Shown: positions 33,515-45,517 of the stretch, one piece after another
Layout: the number at the start of each line of letters is the position of its first letter
Position numbering within the stretch: the first letter of the stretch is position 1
Source of the DNA: Cylicocyclus nassatus
Taxonomy: Eukaryota; Nematoda; Chromadorea; Rhabditida; Strongylidae
Direction: 5' to 3'
Assembly (NCBI GenBank): GCA_958299035.1
Contig: CATQJL010000316.1
Coordinates: forward strand, 25,459,676-25,523,675
DNA length: 64,000 nucleotides
Made by a program: the position numbers and the translations under genes
The notes under the pieces: generated by a model
What the model was told of the DNA's origin: nothing
Database searches by the model: none
What the model saw: the letters and a program-made list of their open reading frames with translations, nothing else

Positions 33515-36181
33515 CAATACCGCTCACATTTTTTGAAAAATAGACGCGGATGTATGGACATGTATGGACATGTACGGACATGTCCATACATCAGCGTCGC
33601 GTGGCCATATCTCGCTTCAGAGTGGACGAATTCTAAATCCAAAGCAACCATTCAATTCAGCTCGGCGCGGAGAATCTTCTGATATATTGGAAGTGGGGGT
33701 ACGATGTCTTCGATATTCCGTTTCCAGTTTTTTCAATTTGTTCTGCGGAGGTCCTTTCGCGAATATGTGAGGCAACGCCTACCCAACATAGAAGACTTTG
33801 CTGAGACTATTCGATAATACTGTTCTTGTAGATTATTGTGCGCTAAAAAATGGGCTCAGACTTCTTTCCAAAGGAGATAGAAGCGTTGGTGAATTTTTAA
33901 AAAATCACGCGTTTTTAAATTCTACTCGCCATAACTTACTTCCTTCGGAATAAGTATACCTTGAATCCGAAAGCAGCGCCTTGCTCAGCTCATCAAGGCG
34001 AATCTTCCTATATACAGCATGTCCTAGATATTTCGATTTCAGTATTCTTGAATCTTTCTGAGGACGTCTTTTCGCGAAGGTGTAAAGCACGAGCATTGTC
34101 CCGAGTACATTCCAGCAAAGATCTTTCGATAGCACTTTTTTCTGTAGATTATGATGTGCTAAACAGTAGCCGCAGGTTTCTTTTCAATGGAAATAGAATG
34201 GCTGGTGAATTGTGGAAAAATCTTGTCGTCCCAAATTCTACTCGCTATAGCCGCAGGATACGAAGCTATCTTCCTAAGCAGATGTGAGTTTCGAAATCAA
34301 CAGGTCGGATAATCTCTGTGAGCAAGTTTTCCGATATGTTCGCGTTATTCCATTTTTCTCGTTTTACGCTCCAGAAGCTCGCCGATGGATTTTGGTCAAA
34401 GTGTTGATGCTCCCGAATTGTAAGAAAACTTCGCTTATAGAGGTTTTCGGACACGCTCTTTACGAAAATCGTAGTCTTTGAGGATTACAAGGTCTTTTTG
34501 GAGAGATACGGTGAGGTGACTGTAACTGCATCACGAAAGTGCGTAACTTTGGCCGCACTTCTCGCGTCTCTGTCAGAAACCTTGCCTGCTTGCTTTTCTC
34601 AGTCAAAATTAGTAGGAACTGTGCTATTGAATGGTGCATTATTCAGGCTCCAGTCTGTGAAATTCGCCGAGTTACGAGCCTACGAAAACACGTCCCCATG
34701 AATTTTGCCCAAAATGTAAAGATCGCATATCTCGTCGAAATTCCTCCGTGAGCGGTTGTACAACGCGCTGATCAAATTCTTCCACATTTTTAATGGATCT
34801 TATTGTGTTAGATTTGGTGCTTTGAGCTCCAGCCACGGAATAGCTTTGATATTCAATTGAGCAGCTGAAGCAGACGCAAGCACCATATTCAGTACAGTAG
34901 GAGTCGTTCGACGAAGCGCACATAATATCTGCAACAAGCGTCATACAATCGCTCACGGAGGAATTTCGACGAGATATGCGATCTTTACATTTTGGGCAAA
35001 ATTCATGTGGACGTGTTTTCGTAGGCTCGTAACTCGGCGAATTTCAAAGACTGGAGCCTGAATAATGCACCATTCAATAGCACAGTTCCTAGTAATTTTG
35101 ACGGAGAAAAGCAAGCAGGCAAGGTTTCTGACAGAGACGCGAGAAGTGCGGCCAAAGTTACGCACTTTCGTGATGCAGTTACAGTCACCTCACCGTATCT
35201 CTCCAAAAAGACCTTGTAATCCTCAAAGACCACGATTTTCGTAACAAGCGTGTTTGAGAACACCTCTATAAGCGAAGTTTCCTTACAATTCAGGAGCATC
35301 AACATTTTGACCAAAATCCATCGGCGAGCTTCTGGAGCGTAAAACGAGAAAAATGGAATAACGCGAACATATCGGAAAACTTGCTCACAGAGGTTATCCG
35401 ACCTGTTGATTTCGAAACTCACATCTGCTTAGCAAGATAGCTTCGTATCCTGCGGCTATGGCGAGTAGAATTTGGGACGACAAGATTTTTCCACAATTCA
35501 CCAGCCATTCTATTTCCATTGAAAAGAAACCTGCGGCTACTATTTAGCACATCATAATCTACACAAAAAGTGCTATCGAAAGATCTTTGCTGGAATGTAC
35601 TCGGGACAATGCTCGCTGCTTTACACCTTCGCGAAAAAACGTCCTCAGAAAGATTCAAGAATACTGAAATCGAAATATCTAGGACATGCTGTATATAGGA
35701 AGATTCGCCTTGATGAGCTGAGCAAGGCGCTGCTTTCGGATTCAAGGTATACTTATTCCGAAGGAAGTAAGTTATGGCGAGTAGAATTTAAAAACGCGTG
35801 ATTTTTTAAAAATTCACCAACGCTTCTATCTCCTTTGGAAAGAAGTCTGAGCCTATTTTTTAGCGCACAATAATCTACAAGAACAGTATTATCGAATAGT
35901 CTCAGCAAAGTCTTCTATGTTGGGTAGGCGTTGCCTCACATATTCGCGAAAGGACCTCCGCAGAACAAATTGAAAAAACTGGAAACGGAATATCGAAGAC
36001 ATCGTACCCCCACTTCCAATATATCAGAAGATTCTCCGCGCCGAGCTGAATCAAATGGTGGCTTTGGATTTAGAATTCGTCCTTTCTGAAGCGAGATATG
36101 GCCACGCGACGCTGATGTATGGACATGTCCATACATGCCCATACATTCGTGTCTATTTTTCAAAAAATGTGAGCGGTATTG
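33515..36181. mobile_element. Long-arm foldback element B (CAATACC family)
   Basis: Arms 33515-34761 and 34945-36181 are near-perfect reverse complements of about 1.24 kb, closing on a 183-bp central segment. The outer termini are CAATACCGCTC and complement with TA on both sides. The subterminal ~70 bp contains ATGGACATG/CATGTCCAT palindromes in place of element A's CCGGGAATT repeats. Mirror-image reading frames (33564-33770 with 35936-36163, 33961-34287 with 35419-35745, and others) follow from the palindrome. The central segment is homologous to A's but inverted. Arms this similar would form a very long hairpin RNA if transcribed. No transposase is encoded. Confidence 0.9.
34762..34944 (-). 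other. Conserved central segment of foldback B
   Basis: On the minus strand this reads CTGCTTCAGCTGCT and GTGGCTGGAGCTCA, matching the plus strand of element A (GTGCTTCAGCTGCT and GCAGCTGGAGCTCA near 3855-3905). A minus-strand frame runs through it (34956-34672), but A's version is not open in that frame throughout, so it is not called coding. Confidence 0.6.
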
Positions 36182-37218
36182 TACATTTCGAAGAGAGAAA
36201 ATCGGTTTAGAAGATGTATGCAGCGAGGGTCGCCACGCCCATCAGCTCGGATGATGTAAAGGTAATGAGGTCGAAACTAGGCTTAGATGCTTAGAAATGT
36301 TTAGATTCTCCTTCATTTTGAAAACACAACATTTCTAGGTATTTTGGATTCCTTTCAGGCTCATACTTTTCGATTCCCAGATCAATGGGCATGGGGAACT
36401 CAGCAGCATTCAACTCTGCAGCGATTTTCTCACATCGGAATACACCCTATGTAGCGGGACTGGGAACTGAGTTGGGAGGCTCGCTCTAGCACTGCATCAA
36501 AATCTCACCAGTTCTCGGTGGGCGGTATTTCAAAAAAGAGAAAAGAGAGGGCAGTCATGCTGAACTTGTCAAATTAATTCCTTAGGTCATAGTTGTCCTC
36601 ATAGGTTCGCACAAACTAATCTACGCGGTAACAATTCGGATCGCACTTGCGCCATACGTGAACTCGCTGATTTTTTTATAGCAGCATATATACTTTTTTC
36701 TGTTTTTCTCCTTTACGCCTATTGTATATGAGTATACTTTATATCGCTATATGGAGTGGAGCATAGCCGTAAGCAATAAATTTTATTTCTTTGGTCAATG
36801 TCAATAGTTTAGCTTACAGGGTCACAATTCTCCACGTCATTCTCCGTGAAAATCATTTTTTTTCAATCTTTCAATCAATATGTTAGCAATAATCTCGAAA
36901 GGCTGGTGTATTCGTTTGCCTGGGCCTTATTTTAACATCCGGTCATCATGCGCTTTGAACATAAGCGGCTATATAGCAGCGAAACATCATTGTTTCTACA
37001 AAACCAGTGTGGCAATAAGCTGATTGATAGAGCTTGCCCTACAACCTAATAAACCTACCAAAATACTACAGTATGAGCTTTTTTCACTCTTGTCGTTTCG
37101 CGCAAGTGATGTGCTCATGTCTATCAAATGATACAATCCTACTGGTTTCTAGAATTGAAAAGCATTCGACGCCGTTAGAGACTAGGCTTAGACAACTTTA
37201 AAGTTGATGGCCATGATA
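36182..37218. other. Unannotated stretch with one mariner-type end
   Basis: No gene is supported. GCCCTACAACCTAATA at about 37037-37052 is a mariner-type right terminus with TA. I found no left partner nearby. Confidence 0.4.
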
Positions 37219-37901
37219 CAGAGTGTCCCAAAAAGATGTGCACACTATGTTTGATCGTTAATAACTCTCTTTCTTTCATGTCTTTTACCGAGCTTAAGGA
37301 ACCATTCTGTAGAGCGAGGTTCAACTTAGATTTATAGTATGGAACAGATCACCAGTCATTCTTCGTTACTGTAGGATTACGGTATGAACTTTCAGCCTAC
37401 AGCTTCGCTGTGGAATAGGCCATTTAATGAAATAATTTCAAAAAAAATCTGAAAATTTGTGTGGCAAGGTTTTCAGGCGTGCTCATTTCACTACATAACT
37501 TTTCATGATTATTTCGAGCTTTCTTGATGGCGTATTCACATTTCTGACGAACTTTGGGAAAACAGTTTTTACCCTAAATCCCAAATAGCTTGTGAATGAA
37601 GCATTATATTGAAGTGCGAATTTTATATTTAGAATCAGCAACTTCGATTGTCCCACTTCAAGAGTTTTTGGCTTATTTGGCTTTCATTCTGAGGCAAAAT
37701 ACAGCTTTCAATGGCTTAAAATTCTCCTCGAAGTTCCTACCGTAATCTTACAGTGATGAAAAGCGATCGATCATTCCCTCCACACAGCAAATCTAAGTTA
37801 AACCTCGCTCTACAGAATGGCACCTCAAGCTCTGCAAAAGACATGAAAGCAGGAGAGTTATTAACAATCAAACAGTGTGCACATCTTTTTGGGACACCCT
37901 G
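37219..37901. mobile_element. Mariner/IS630-type hairpin element (CAGRGTGTCCC)
   Basis: CAGAGTGTCCCAAAAAGATG at the left mirrors CATCTTTTTGGGACACCCTG at the right, both TA-flanked. Arms of about 150-200 bp pair (CCATTCTGTAGAGCGAGGTT with AACCTCGCTCTACAGAATGG). No transposase. Confidence 0.8.
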
Positions 37902-39262
37902 TATAATGCAAATTTTCTTCACCCATAAATAGATTCTCACTTCTTTATCTGACATAGTGTGGTGTCGGAATGCTCTTCTAGGAATGCTATCGATCATTCG
38001 AAATATATTTTCGTCTCCAGTTTAGTGAATTTAAATCAGAGCTGTAATTTTCGGAAAACCCATCGTTTGTTTTTTTCTCATCACCATTGTGCATCTATAA
38101 CACACGAAACTCTTCTTTGTTATAGTATCTTTCCCCTCTTTCGTAAAAATTCATTTTTTCAGTTATTTTTTGAATTACTTGCATGTACTTTTTATGATCA
38201 AATACTTAGCCATTCAGCTCTCGTTGTCCATGAAACCCAGCTTTCATCAAAGCACATGTGTCAGATCTATCGCATATTAAGCTGATCTGCTCAAGTGTAT
38301 ATGTTTTTATATCCGCATATTGTCGGTTTTGCTTTTGAGATCGAGCGTTGTATATCAGGATTTGGAATCTCTTCTTCCTCATTGTGAATTTAACGCTGTA
38401 ATGATGTGTGCCTTGTGCACTATAAAGTTTCTAAAACCTATGGATTGTTTTAATCGTAGTTTCAAAGGTCGGCTGCCATATTCTTAATCATATCAGCTTC
38501 ACCCGAGAAGCAATCCGAATGTTTGCTCGTGTGAAGGCAGATGGAAGAGGTGGCTAAACGGGTAGTATCAGCAGTATTTTATGGTGTCACTTCTATAAAT
38601 GTTGTTTTTGTCAACAAAATATTGTCGACGAATCTCAAGTAAGTCACATCATTCAATATGAAATAATTGCAGTTTTTTCTGATACAAATGTTTCAAATAC
38701 CCTTCATTTCTGTTTGCTGGCTTTGGTTAGATAATTGCAACAGTTGTAGTGTTGTTTATGGCTCGAATGCGTAGCGTCGTTACGTTCCCAACAATGGACT
38801 CTTCCATCCCTCGGTAGATAATGCCTCTACCCCTTCTGTTTATTCTAAACTTAGTGTCAGGCTTAGGTGGTACGAAGCTGATCAAGTGAGTTATACCATT
38901 GACAAATGATTCAGGAACTCAGATTTGAGTTTTTAGCTTGCCGATGTTCATTGTCCTCCAACGATTCCCCATGCTTATTACCATGATCTTGGAATACTTT
39001 ATACTAGGGTATTCAATTTGCTCACGCTCAAAGAATAAGTGGAAGTGTACTGACTGTATTTTGCAAAGTTCCTTGCTTTTTAGGAATTGCAAGTTCGAGG
39101 TATCATTCCGAAGGAATTATGGGAAATTGGAGAGGGAGAGTAGGGAAGAAGGGTTTAAAGGCAGCGGCTCGGCAGAATGACAACTTCGGGATATTCATCG
39201 CTCTGGGCTCTCCTGGATGAGCTAAGTACATGCTTTGCAGCTTCAAAAAGATAGAAATACAC
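37902..39262. other. Unannotated stretch
   Basis: A 108-codon plus-strand frame at 37959-38285 is Phe-, His- and Ser-rich with no domain. Nothing else is supported. Confidence 0.35.
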
Positions 39263-39265
39263 TTA

Positions 39266-39669
39266 GGCCCGTATGCACGTACATCCCCGCGGGGAGGGGA
39301 GGGGATCTGAGAGGGGAAGCGTCATATTTTGCTACTCTGTATATCTTTCGTCTTCCTTCTTTATCTGTGATATCAAGATTCTCATACCCTAATACCTGCG
39401 CATAATGGATGCCAGGTTATTGCCATACAAGATTAGATTTTCACAACTTTGTGTGATCCTCTGGGGATCTCCAGGGGGATCACACAAAGTTGTGAAAATC
39501 TAATTTTGTATGGCAAAACCTGGCATCCATTATGTGCAGGTATTAGGGTATGAGAACCTTTATATCACAGATGAAGAAGGAAGAAGAAAAATATACAGAG
39601 TAGCAAAATATGACGCTTCCCCTCTCAGATCCCCTCCCCTCCCCGCGGGGATGTACGTGCATACGGGCC
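39266..39669. mobile_element. Tourist-like (PIF/Harbinger-type) palindromic MITE
   Basis: The 404-bp unit is almost perfectly palindromic. GGCCCGTATGCACGTACATC at the left mirrors GATGTACGTGCATACGGGCC at the right, and the arms meet near 39470 (GGGGATCTCCAGGGGGATC). It is flanked by TTA on both sides (39263-39265 and 39670-39672), matching the 3-bp TWA duplication of PIF/Harbinger-type MITEs. The high arm identity suggests recent movement or ongoing correction. Confidence 0.8.
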
Positions 39670-39672
39670 TTA

Positions 39673-40494
39673 ATAGTACCTAAAAATGTTCCGAGAGTTT
39701 CGTTCACTTTGTGGAGAACGTAATTCTGAAATTTTGGTATACTGATTTTCCGGCTCATTACTCTTAGACCATTTCGTTGCAGGGCGTCGCGACTCCAGCA
39801 GAATGCACTTTATCTTCTCGCTTTGGAGTACACTTTTTGCGCATTCGGGAAATTAATTAGGAGAAATTGATTAGCTTTTGTACTGCATCAACATCAAGCA
39901 AGTAATCAAAGTTCTCCCTGGCCTTTGAATCTGTATTACTTTTAGCTTCTTCTCCTTCGTTGAGCATAGTTCAGATTTAAATAAAACGATGGAATGCCGA
40001 AAGTTAACGCATCTTTATATTGACTCAAAATTTTTTGGGTGTATAAAGCTCAAAAGCTCGAAACGCTTGCGCATGTTCACACTATTGTAGAAACCGAAAG
40101 CAGTTGATATGAAGTACCAACCCAAAGCGTAGCAAACACCTTCCCGAATACGGTAAAAAACACGTGTTTGGGCTGAAAGTTGTGGAGTTCTCGGCCGTGA
40201 GTGAATCGTATGAGTTATTGCTTAGGCCATTGCTGGCAATTAAGAACTCAAAATTATTTAGAGCTACTCTGAAAGAAAGAAATGTTAAAACTGTTTATTC
40301 AGCTATGAAGATAGTCTTACTGTTCTCTAAAGATTACCAATATTGAAAAAAAAATTGTTCATGCAAACCTTCAAGGCAACTCATCATCTCAATTCTCCTT
40401 TACAGAGTGAATGCTTCGAGAGCTGTTCGCATATCTGTGTGTTTGATGATCGCTGGGTCTATCATTGCTTCCTATTTGATCTCACATTTGATCT
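39673..40494. other. Unannotated stretch
   Basis: Only short frames without domains (40164-40346 and 40343-40564 plus). Confidence 0.35.
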
Positions 40495-40502
40495 GTATGG
40501 TT

Positions 40503-40819
40503 CAGTGGCGGTCCGAGGAGGGGGGCGACCCCCCACCCCCGAGAATGGGTCGCGAAATTTTTGAAAATTACCTATATGGGCTATAAAAATGTGCAAACGA
40601 CTTGTTTTTTTTTTGTAGATAATTAAAATAATTTTTGAAATTAATTTAAAAATTCAAATTAGCCTTATAAAAAAATTTTTGGGGGCGTGGTGGGGACCCG
40701 CAAAAGTTTCGAGAAGCACCCCAAAAATTTTTTCGAAGTGCGTGCCTGGCGCTACTCACCTTCATTTGAAAAAAATTTTTGCCCCCCCCCCCCGGTCCGA
40801 AATCCTGGGACCGCCACTG
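40503..40819. mobile_element. hAT-type MITE with 8-bp duplication
   Basis: CAGTGGCGGTCC at the left mirrors GGACCGCCACTG (approximately) at the right. A perfect 8-bp duplication GTATGGTT flanks it (40495-40502 and 40820-40827). Internal arms carry C- and G-runs. Length 317 bp; no coding sequence. Confidence 0.9.
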
Positions 40820-40827
40820 GTATGGTT

Positions 40828-41404
40828 ATATTCTCATCGGATTGAATGATATCTGCACTGCAGCCTTCGGAGTGTACATCAAGAAATTAGAAGCAAAGGC
40901 AATTCACCCATTCGGAGCTGCAGCATTCTTGCGACTATGACTTACAACAAACAGATCTATCAATTTAACGATTTTTCCACCTAATATGATAAAACAGCAG
41001 TTCGAGACTGTTGCCACAATACTTTTAACGAAACAGGCAATAAGCAATGAGTGGATAGCTATAATTCAACCTTTGTTTTTCTTACTGCAAAAGCATCTTA
41101 GCAAGAGCTGGATCCATTTTCAAAAACGAGGTCTCTAAAAGAGAACCTTTCGGTTTTTTGACGCATGGTTCTTTTCACGTCTGCACTATCAGTATGAGCA
41201 GGTGTGCGCTAAGTTATGCAAGGCTTGCTGCTTCCGATGTTCTTGACTATGTTCAAAAATAGGAGGACCGAACAAAGTTATGACTTTTCAAAGTGAAACT
41301 TTTCAAAACGAACATTATTTTTGCACCAACCTAATAATTGAGCAAATAGTACTCACAGTTCAACGATTTCCAGTAGTGAGCGAGATACCTTAGTTTCCAA
41401 GTTT
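40828..41404. other. Unannotated stretch with a mariner-type end
   Basis: TTTTTGCACCAACCTAA at 41318-41334, followed by TA, is a cecropia-type mariner right end. No matching left end was found upstream, so the element may be truncated. Nothing coding. Confidence 0.5.
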
Positions 41405-43160
41405 TAGTGTGACCGACCCTACAAACTACTCGGGTAGCCGCGGGACCAAAGTTTGCAAGCGGTAGACTTTCGGGCGCAGAAGTAAAAGTTTCAAATGTCT
41501 TCGATTTTCATGCTCGGATCAAAAATAGAATGTCAAATATCTCCGATCTGTAGAAAAATTTATTGCGAGAAGTCTTTTGTGTAAAAATGACCTACCCTAC
41601 AAACTATTCAGGTACCCGCGGGACCACAGTTTGAAAGCGCGCGCTAGAGTTTTGGGCGAAGTGCAATTTTTATGTCTTCGATTTTTATGCTCGGATTAGA
41701 AAACGTATTTTTCTAATGTCTTCAATCTGTTTTAAGAATTATTAGGAGAGATCTTCTGTGTAAAAGTGACGACCCTACAAACTATACAGGTACCCGCGGG
41801 ACCATATTTTGCAAGCGGTAGACTTTCGGGTGCAGAAGTAAAAGTTTCAAATGTCTTCGATTTTCATGCTCGGAGCAAAAATAGAATGTCAAATATCTCC
41901 GATCTGTAAGAAAATTTATTGCGAGAAGTCTTTTGTGTAAAAATGACCGACCTTACAAACTATTCAGGTACCCGCGGGACCACAGTTTGAAAGCGCGCGC
42001 TAGAGTTTTGGGCGAAGTGCAATTTTTATGTCTTCGATTTTTATGCTCGGATTAGAAAACGTATTTTTCTAATGTCTTCAATCTGTTTTAAGAATTATTA
42101 GGAGAGATCTTCTGTGTAAAAGTGACGACCCTACAAACTATACAGGTACCCGCGGGACCATATTTTGCAAGCGGTAGACTTTCGGGTGCAGAAGTAAAAG
42201 TTTCAAATGTCTTCGATTTTCATGCTCGGAGCAAAAATAGAATGTCAAATATCTCCGATCTGTAAGAAAAGTTATTGCGAGAAGTCTTTTGTGTAAAAAT
42301 GACCGACCTTACAAACTATCCAGGTACCCGCGGGATAAATTTGCAAGCGGCAATGTTCTTGAGGCAGAAGTAGTTTTTCCAATGTATTCGAATTTCATGC
42401 ATGGAGCAGAAAGAATGCCAAATATCTTCGATCTGTAGGAAAAATTAGAGAAGTCTTTGGTGTAAATGTGGCCGACCCTACAAACTACTCGGGTACCCGC
42501 GGGACCAAAGTTTGCAAGCGGTGTTTTGGGCGCAAAAGTACAATTTTTATGTCTTCGCTTTTTATGCTCGAATTAGAAAACGTATTTTTCTAATGTCTTT
42601 GATCTGTTTGAAGAATTATCAGGAGAGATCTTTTGTGTAAAAGTGACCGACCTTACAAACTGCTCGGGTACCTGCGGGACCACAGTTTGCAATGTTCTTG
42701 AGGCAGAAGTAGAGTTTTTCCAATGTATTCGAATCTCATGCACGGAGCAGAAAGAATGCCAAATATCTTCGATCTGTAGGACCGCTCCTACAAATTACTC
42801 GAATACCCGCGGGACCACAGTTTGCAAGCGGTAGAGTTTTGGGCGCAGAACTATAATTTTTCCAATGTCTTCGATTTTTATGCTCGATTAGGAAATGGAT
42901 TTTCTAATGTCTTCGATCTATTTAAAAAATTATCAGGAGAGATCTTTTGTGTAAAAGTGACCGACCCTACAAACTATTCAGATACCCGCGGGACCACAGT
43001 TTGCAAGCTTCAGTTTCTCGAGGCAGAGGTAGAATTTTTCAAATGTTCGATTTTCATTCCAAACCACGAAAGATTTTTTTTTGTGTAAAAGTGGCCAATC
43101 CTGAAAACCGTTTAAGTGAACTTCCCAGCGTGACAAAAGTTTGCAGTTGCAAAATTCTGA
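41405..43160. repeat. ~178-bp satellite array with dimeric higher-order units
   Basis: About ten units, each starting near GACCGACCCTACAAACTA and CCCGCGGGACC, are arranged head to tail (starts near 41412, 41588, 41767, 41946, 42124, 42303, 42468, 42650, 42783, 42960). Between 41590 and 42300 two monomer types alternate, so that 41767-42123 and 42124 onward are almost identical 357-bp dimers. Units diverge at the right, and the array decays by about 43160. Short frames (for example 42643-42834) come from the repeat and are not called. Confidence 0.9.
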
Positions 43161-43329
43161 GAGCAGATATAGAATAATTTCAATGTATCCAGGGATATAT
43201 GAAGATCGACTAAAAAATGCCTGCTGTAAAATTCTGCTGTAGAAATTACTGAGTGTTTTTCCAGGTAGACTGAACTTGCGTGTAGCAATTGTTTGTGAAA
43301 GAGTGGGAGTTCTCAAAAAATTTTCAACG

Positions 43330-43909
43330 TCAAATTTTTAGGTAAAGGAAAAAGCTGAATCGCGAAATATGTCTGTAAAAGTGTTCCAGCTCCTTTGTAA
43401 TAAAGGAACTTGTACACCGCTTTTCTTTAACGCTGATTTTCTGTTCAAGAAATTCTCTTAAATGGGCATTTCTCATTAAGTCTCTGGTGAGGGAAAATAT
43501 CCTTTGAAATGTCTCTCCATACAATTCGTTCAACCGTCTTTTCAATGAGACCATTGCTTGTTCGCCATATTTGTTTGTAGAACAAAACTCAAATTCTTCC
43601 ATAAACGCACCCAAGCATCGAATTTTTCAATGAATTCAATGAAAACAAATGGTAATATTCTTTGTTCTGAGGATGTGTCCTGAAAATTTTTTAGCTTGTT
43701 AGTTTGACCAAAACTTGTTCTATTATAAATGCTTTCAATCTAGAACGCGGCGTGCGATTAGCAGCTGCGTTGATATATTGGTCAGAATAGAAAAAGATAA
43801 AGTGAGAATTGTCGTATCTCTCATTTTGACTGATTCTTTTCAGAATGTGAAGGTCACTTGTATGAATTGCAATTCTGGCATGATCTGAGCAATGTATCAA
43901 TCCCAGCAA
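43330..43909 (-). pseudogene. Possible host gene fragment, minus strand
   Basis: The minus-strand frame 43909-43715 (…HARIAIHTSDLHILKRIS…) could splice through a short 35-bp interval (GTTTTG…ATTTTCAG) to 43679 in phase, giving SSEQRILPFVFIEFIEKFDA. The frame must then shift by one to join 43614-43330 (SLKRRLNELYGETFQRIFSL…), a helical, charged stretch. No domain is recognised. The very short intron and the frameshift make decay or misassignment likely. Confidence 0.25.
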
Positions 43910-44762
43910 ATTCGGTAGCTGTCCTGACCTCTAATGTATGACCATCCTATTGTATTAATGTTCAAAGCATGCATGGCTGGCTCGTTTTGCAAAGATCAAC
44001 TATGATGAGTCAGCTCCTGGCGTGATCAACGGTCTAGACATGTAAATTGGCTGACCCATCCCAGCTTACTACGAAGAGCAAGCGCGATGAGTCAGCATCC
44101 ATTGTGGTCGACGCTCGAGTATTGGTGCTATTCCAAGGATCAGTTAACAGCAGTCGTCGCCAAATTCTCACTATTTAATACCTAGGAGCCTATTATATAC
44201 CAAGCAAAGTGCATTTAATTCTACTAAAATCAAGCATGTATATAGTCTAACAAAGATTTCTTGACAAAAAAGAAGTTGTGATGCGATCTAATGGCCATGT
44301 GCCTGGTGGAAAAATGCTCAAGAACTGCACAGCTCAGTGAAAGTTACAAAATTTTGATTGCAAATAATTGTGTGGCAGAATTGCATTTCAAAGCTGAGCT
44401 GGTTTATGCGTATAATATTATATCAAAACACTTCCATTAAACATTAGAGTTCCCAGCGAATTCGGCAGCTGTCCTGACCTCTAGTATGACCATCCTATTG
44501 TGTTAATGTTCAGAGCATGCAATGCTGGCTTGGTTTGCAAAGATCAACTATGAGTCAGTTCCTGGCGTGACAACGGTCTAGACATGTAAATTGGCTGACC
44601 CGTCCCAGCTTACTACGAAGAGCAAGCGCGATGAGTCTCCATTGTGATCGATGGTCGAATTTTGGCGCTATTTCAAGGATCAGTTAACAGCAGTCATCGC
44701 CAAATTCTCAAAATTTTCGCTAATATCTGGGAGAATATTATACACTACCAAGCGAAGTGATA
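43901..44762. repeat. Direct duplication, two ~315-bp copies 550 bp apart
   Basis: 43901-44215 and 44451-44762 share long blocks (CTGTCCTGACCTCTA, GGTCTAGACATGTAAATTGG, TTACTACGAAGAGCAAGCGC, GGATCAGTTAACAGCAGTC). They differ by small indels, including loss of ATG or GAT triplets in copy 2. Intervening sequence at 44300-44400 resembles 44930-45010, so the duplicated unit may be the full ~550 bp. Confidence 0.75.
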
Positions 44763-45517
44763 AGTTTTGGAACTGAGCACCGTGAATCTAGTTATGATTA
44801 TTTGCGTCAAGTCTTATCAAAAAGCTCTAACTCAGTCTTGAATCAGAAACAGGTTGTTCCTTAGAACGTTTTGGAACTTAATCATCAAAAATAGGTGTTC
44901 CTTTGTCACTGTCATGAAAATCATGAAAAAACGTATCAACGGCACAGCTCGGCAAAAATCTGGCCAAATTTTGTAAACGAAAGGATTTTGTAAGCAGAGG
45001 TGTGGAACTAAGAGGCTGCTGACTGTCTGTATGCCAGACAAAAAGCTTCAGCTCCCGTCAAAGTGGTAAAAATAGGAATAGTGGTAAAAATATAATTGAC
45101 ATGAATGATGGTTTTTGTAACGATTCAAGAAGGCAACGAACAGAAGTATCTGCGGAGCAAGAAAAGCGCAAGCAGTGGTTGGGTTGAAGTATTAGCACCA
45201 TTGCACAATTTGCTACATACAACGGAAAAGTGCTTGATACCCCCTTCTCCTTGAGTTCGCTGAGCTTTATAAAGAACGCCAGCCTGTGTGGCTGTACAGC
45301 TGCGAATGCCACCCCGCGAGACCACGCCCCCAAAATTCTCTGCGGTCAAGCTCGCTCCTCACTTCGTGCGTTCCTACTTCTGGTGAAACACCGCCCACCA
45401 AACCGCTTTTGATGTTATATTATAGGAGGAGGATCACCTACACGGGTGATACGGATCAGATTTGTTTATTGACCATCTCTACATTTCATAATAATCAAGA
45501 GCTTCAGAATATCTTTT

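Noticed and set aside
42643..43177. Three overlapping plus-strand ORFs beginning MTDLTN-like
   Set aside because: They follow the satellite unit (GACCGACCTTACAAACTRY) and change frame from unit to unit.
45125..45420. Overlapping frames on both strands near 45.1-45.4 kb
   Set aside because: No domain, splice signal or repeat supports any of them. They look like chance frames in a slightly GC-rich patch.
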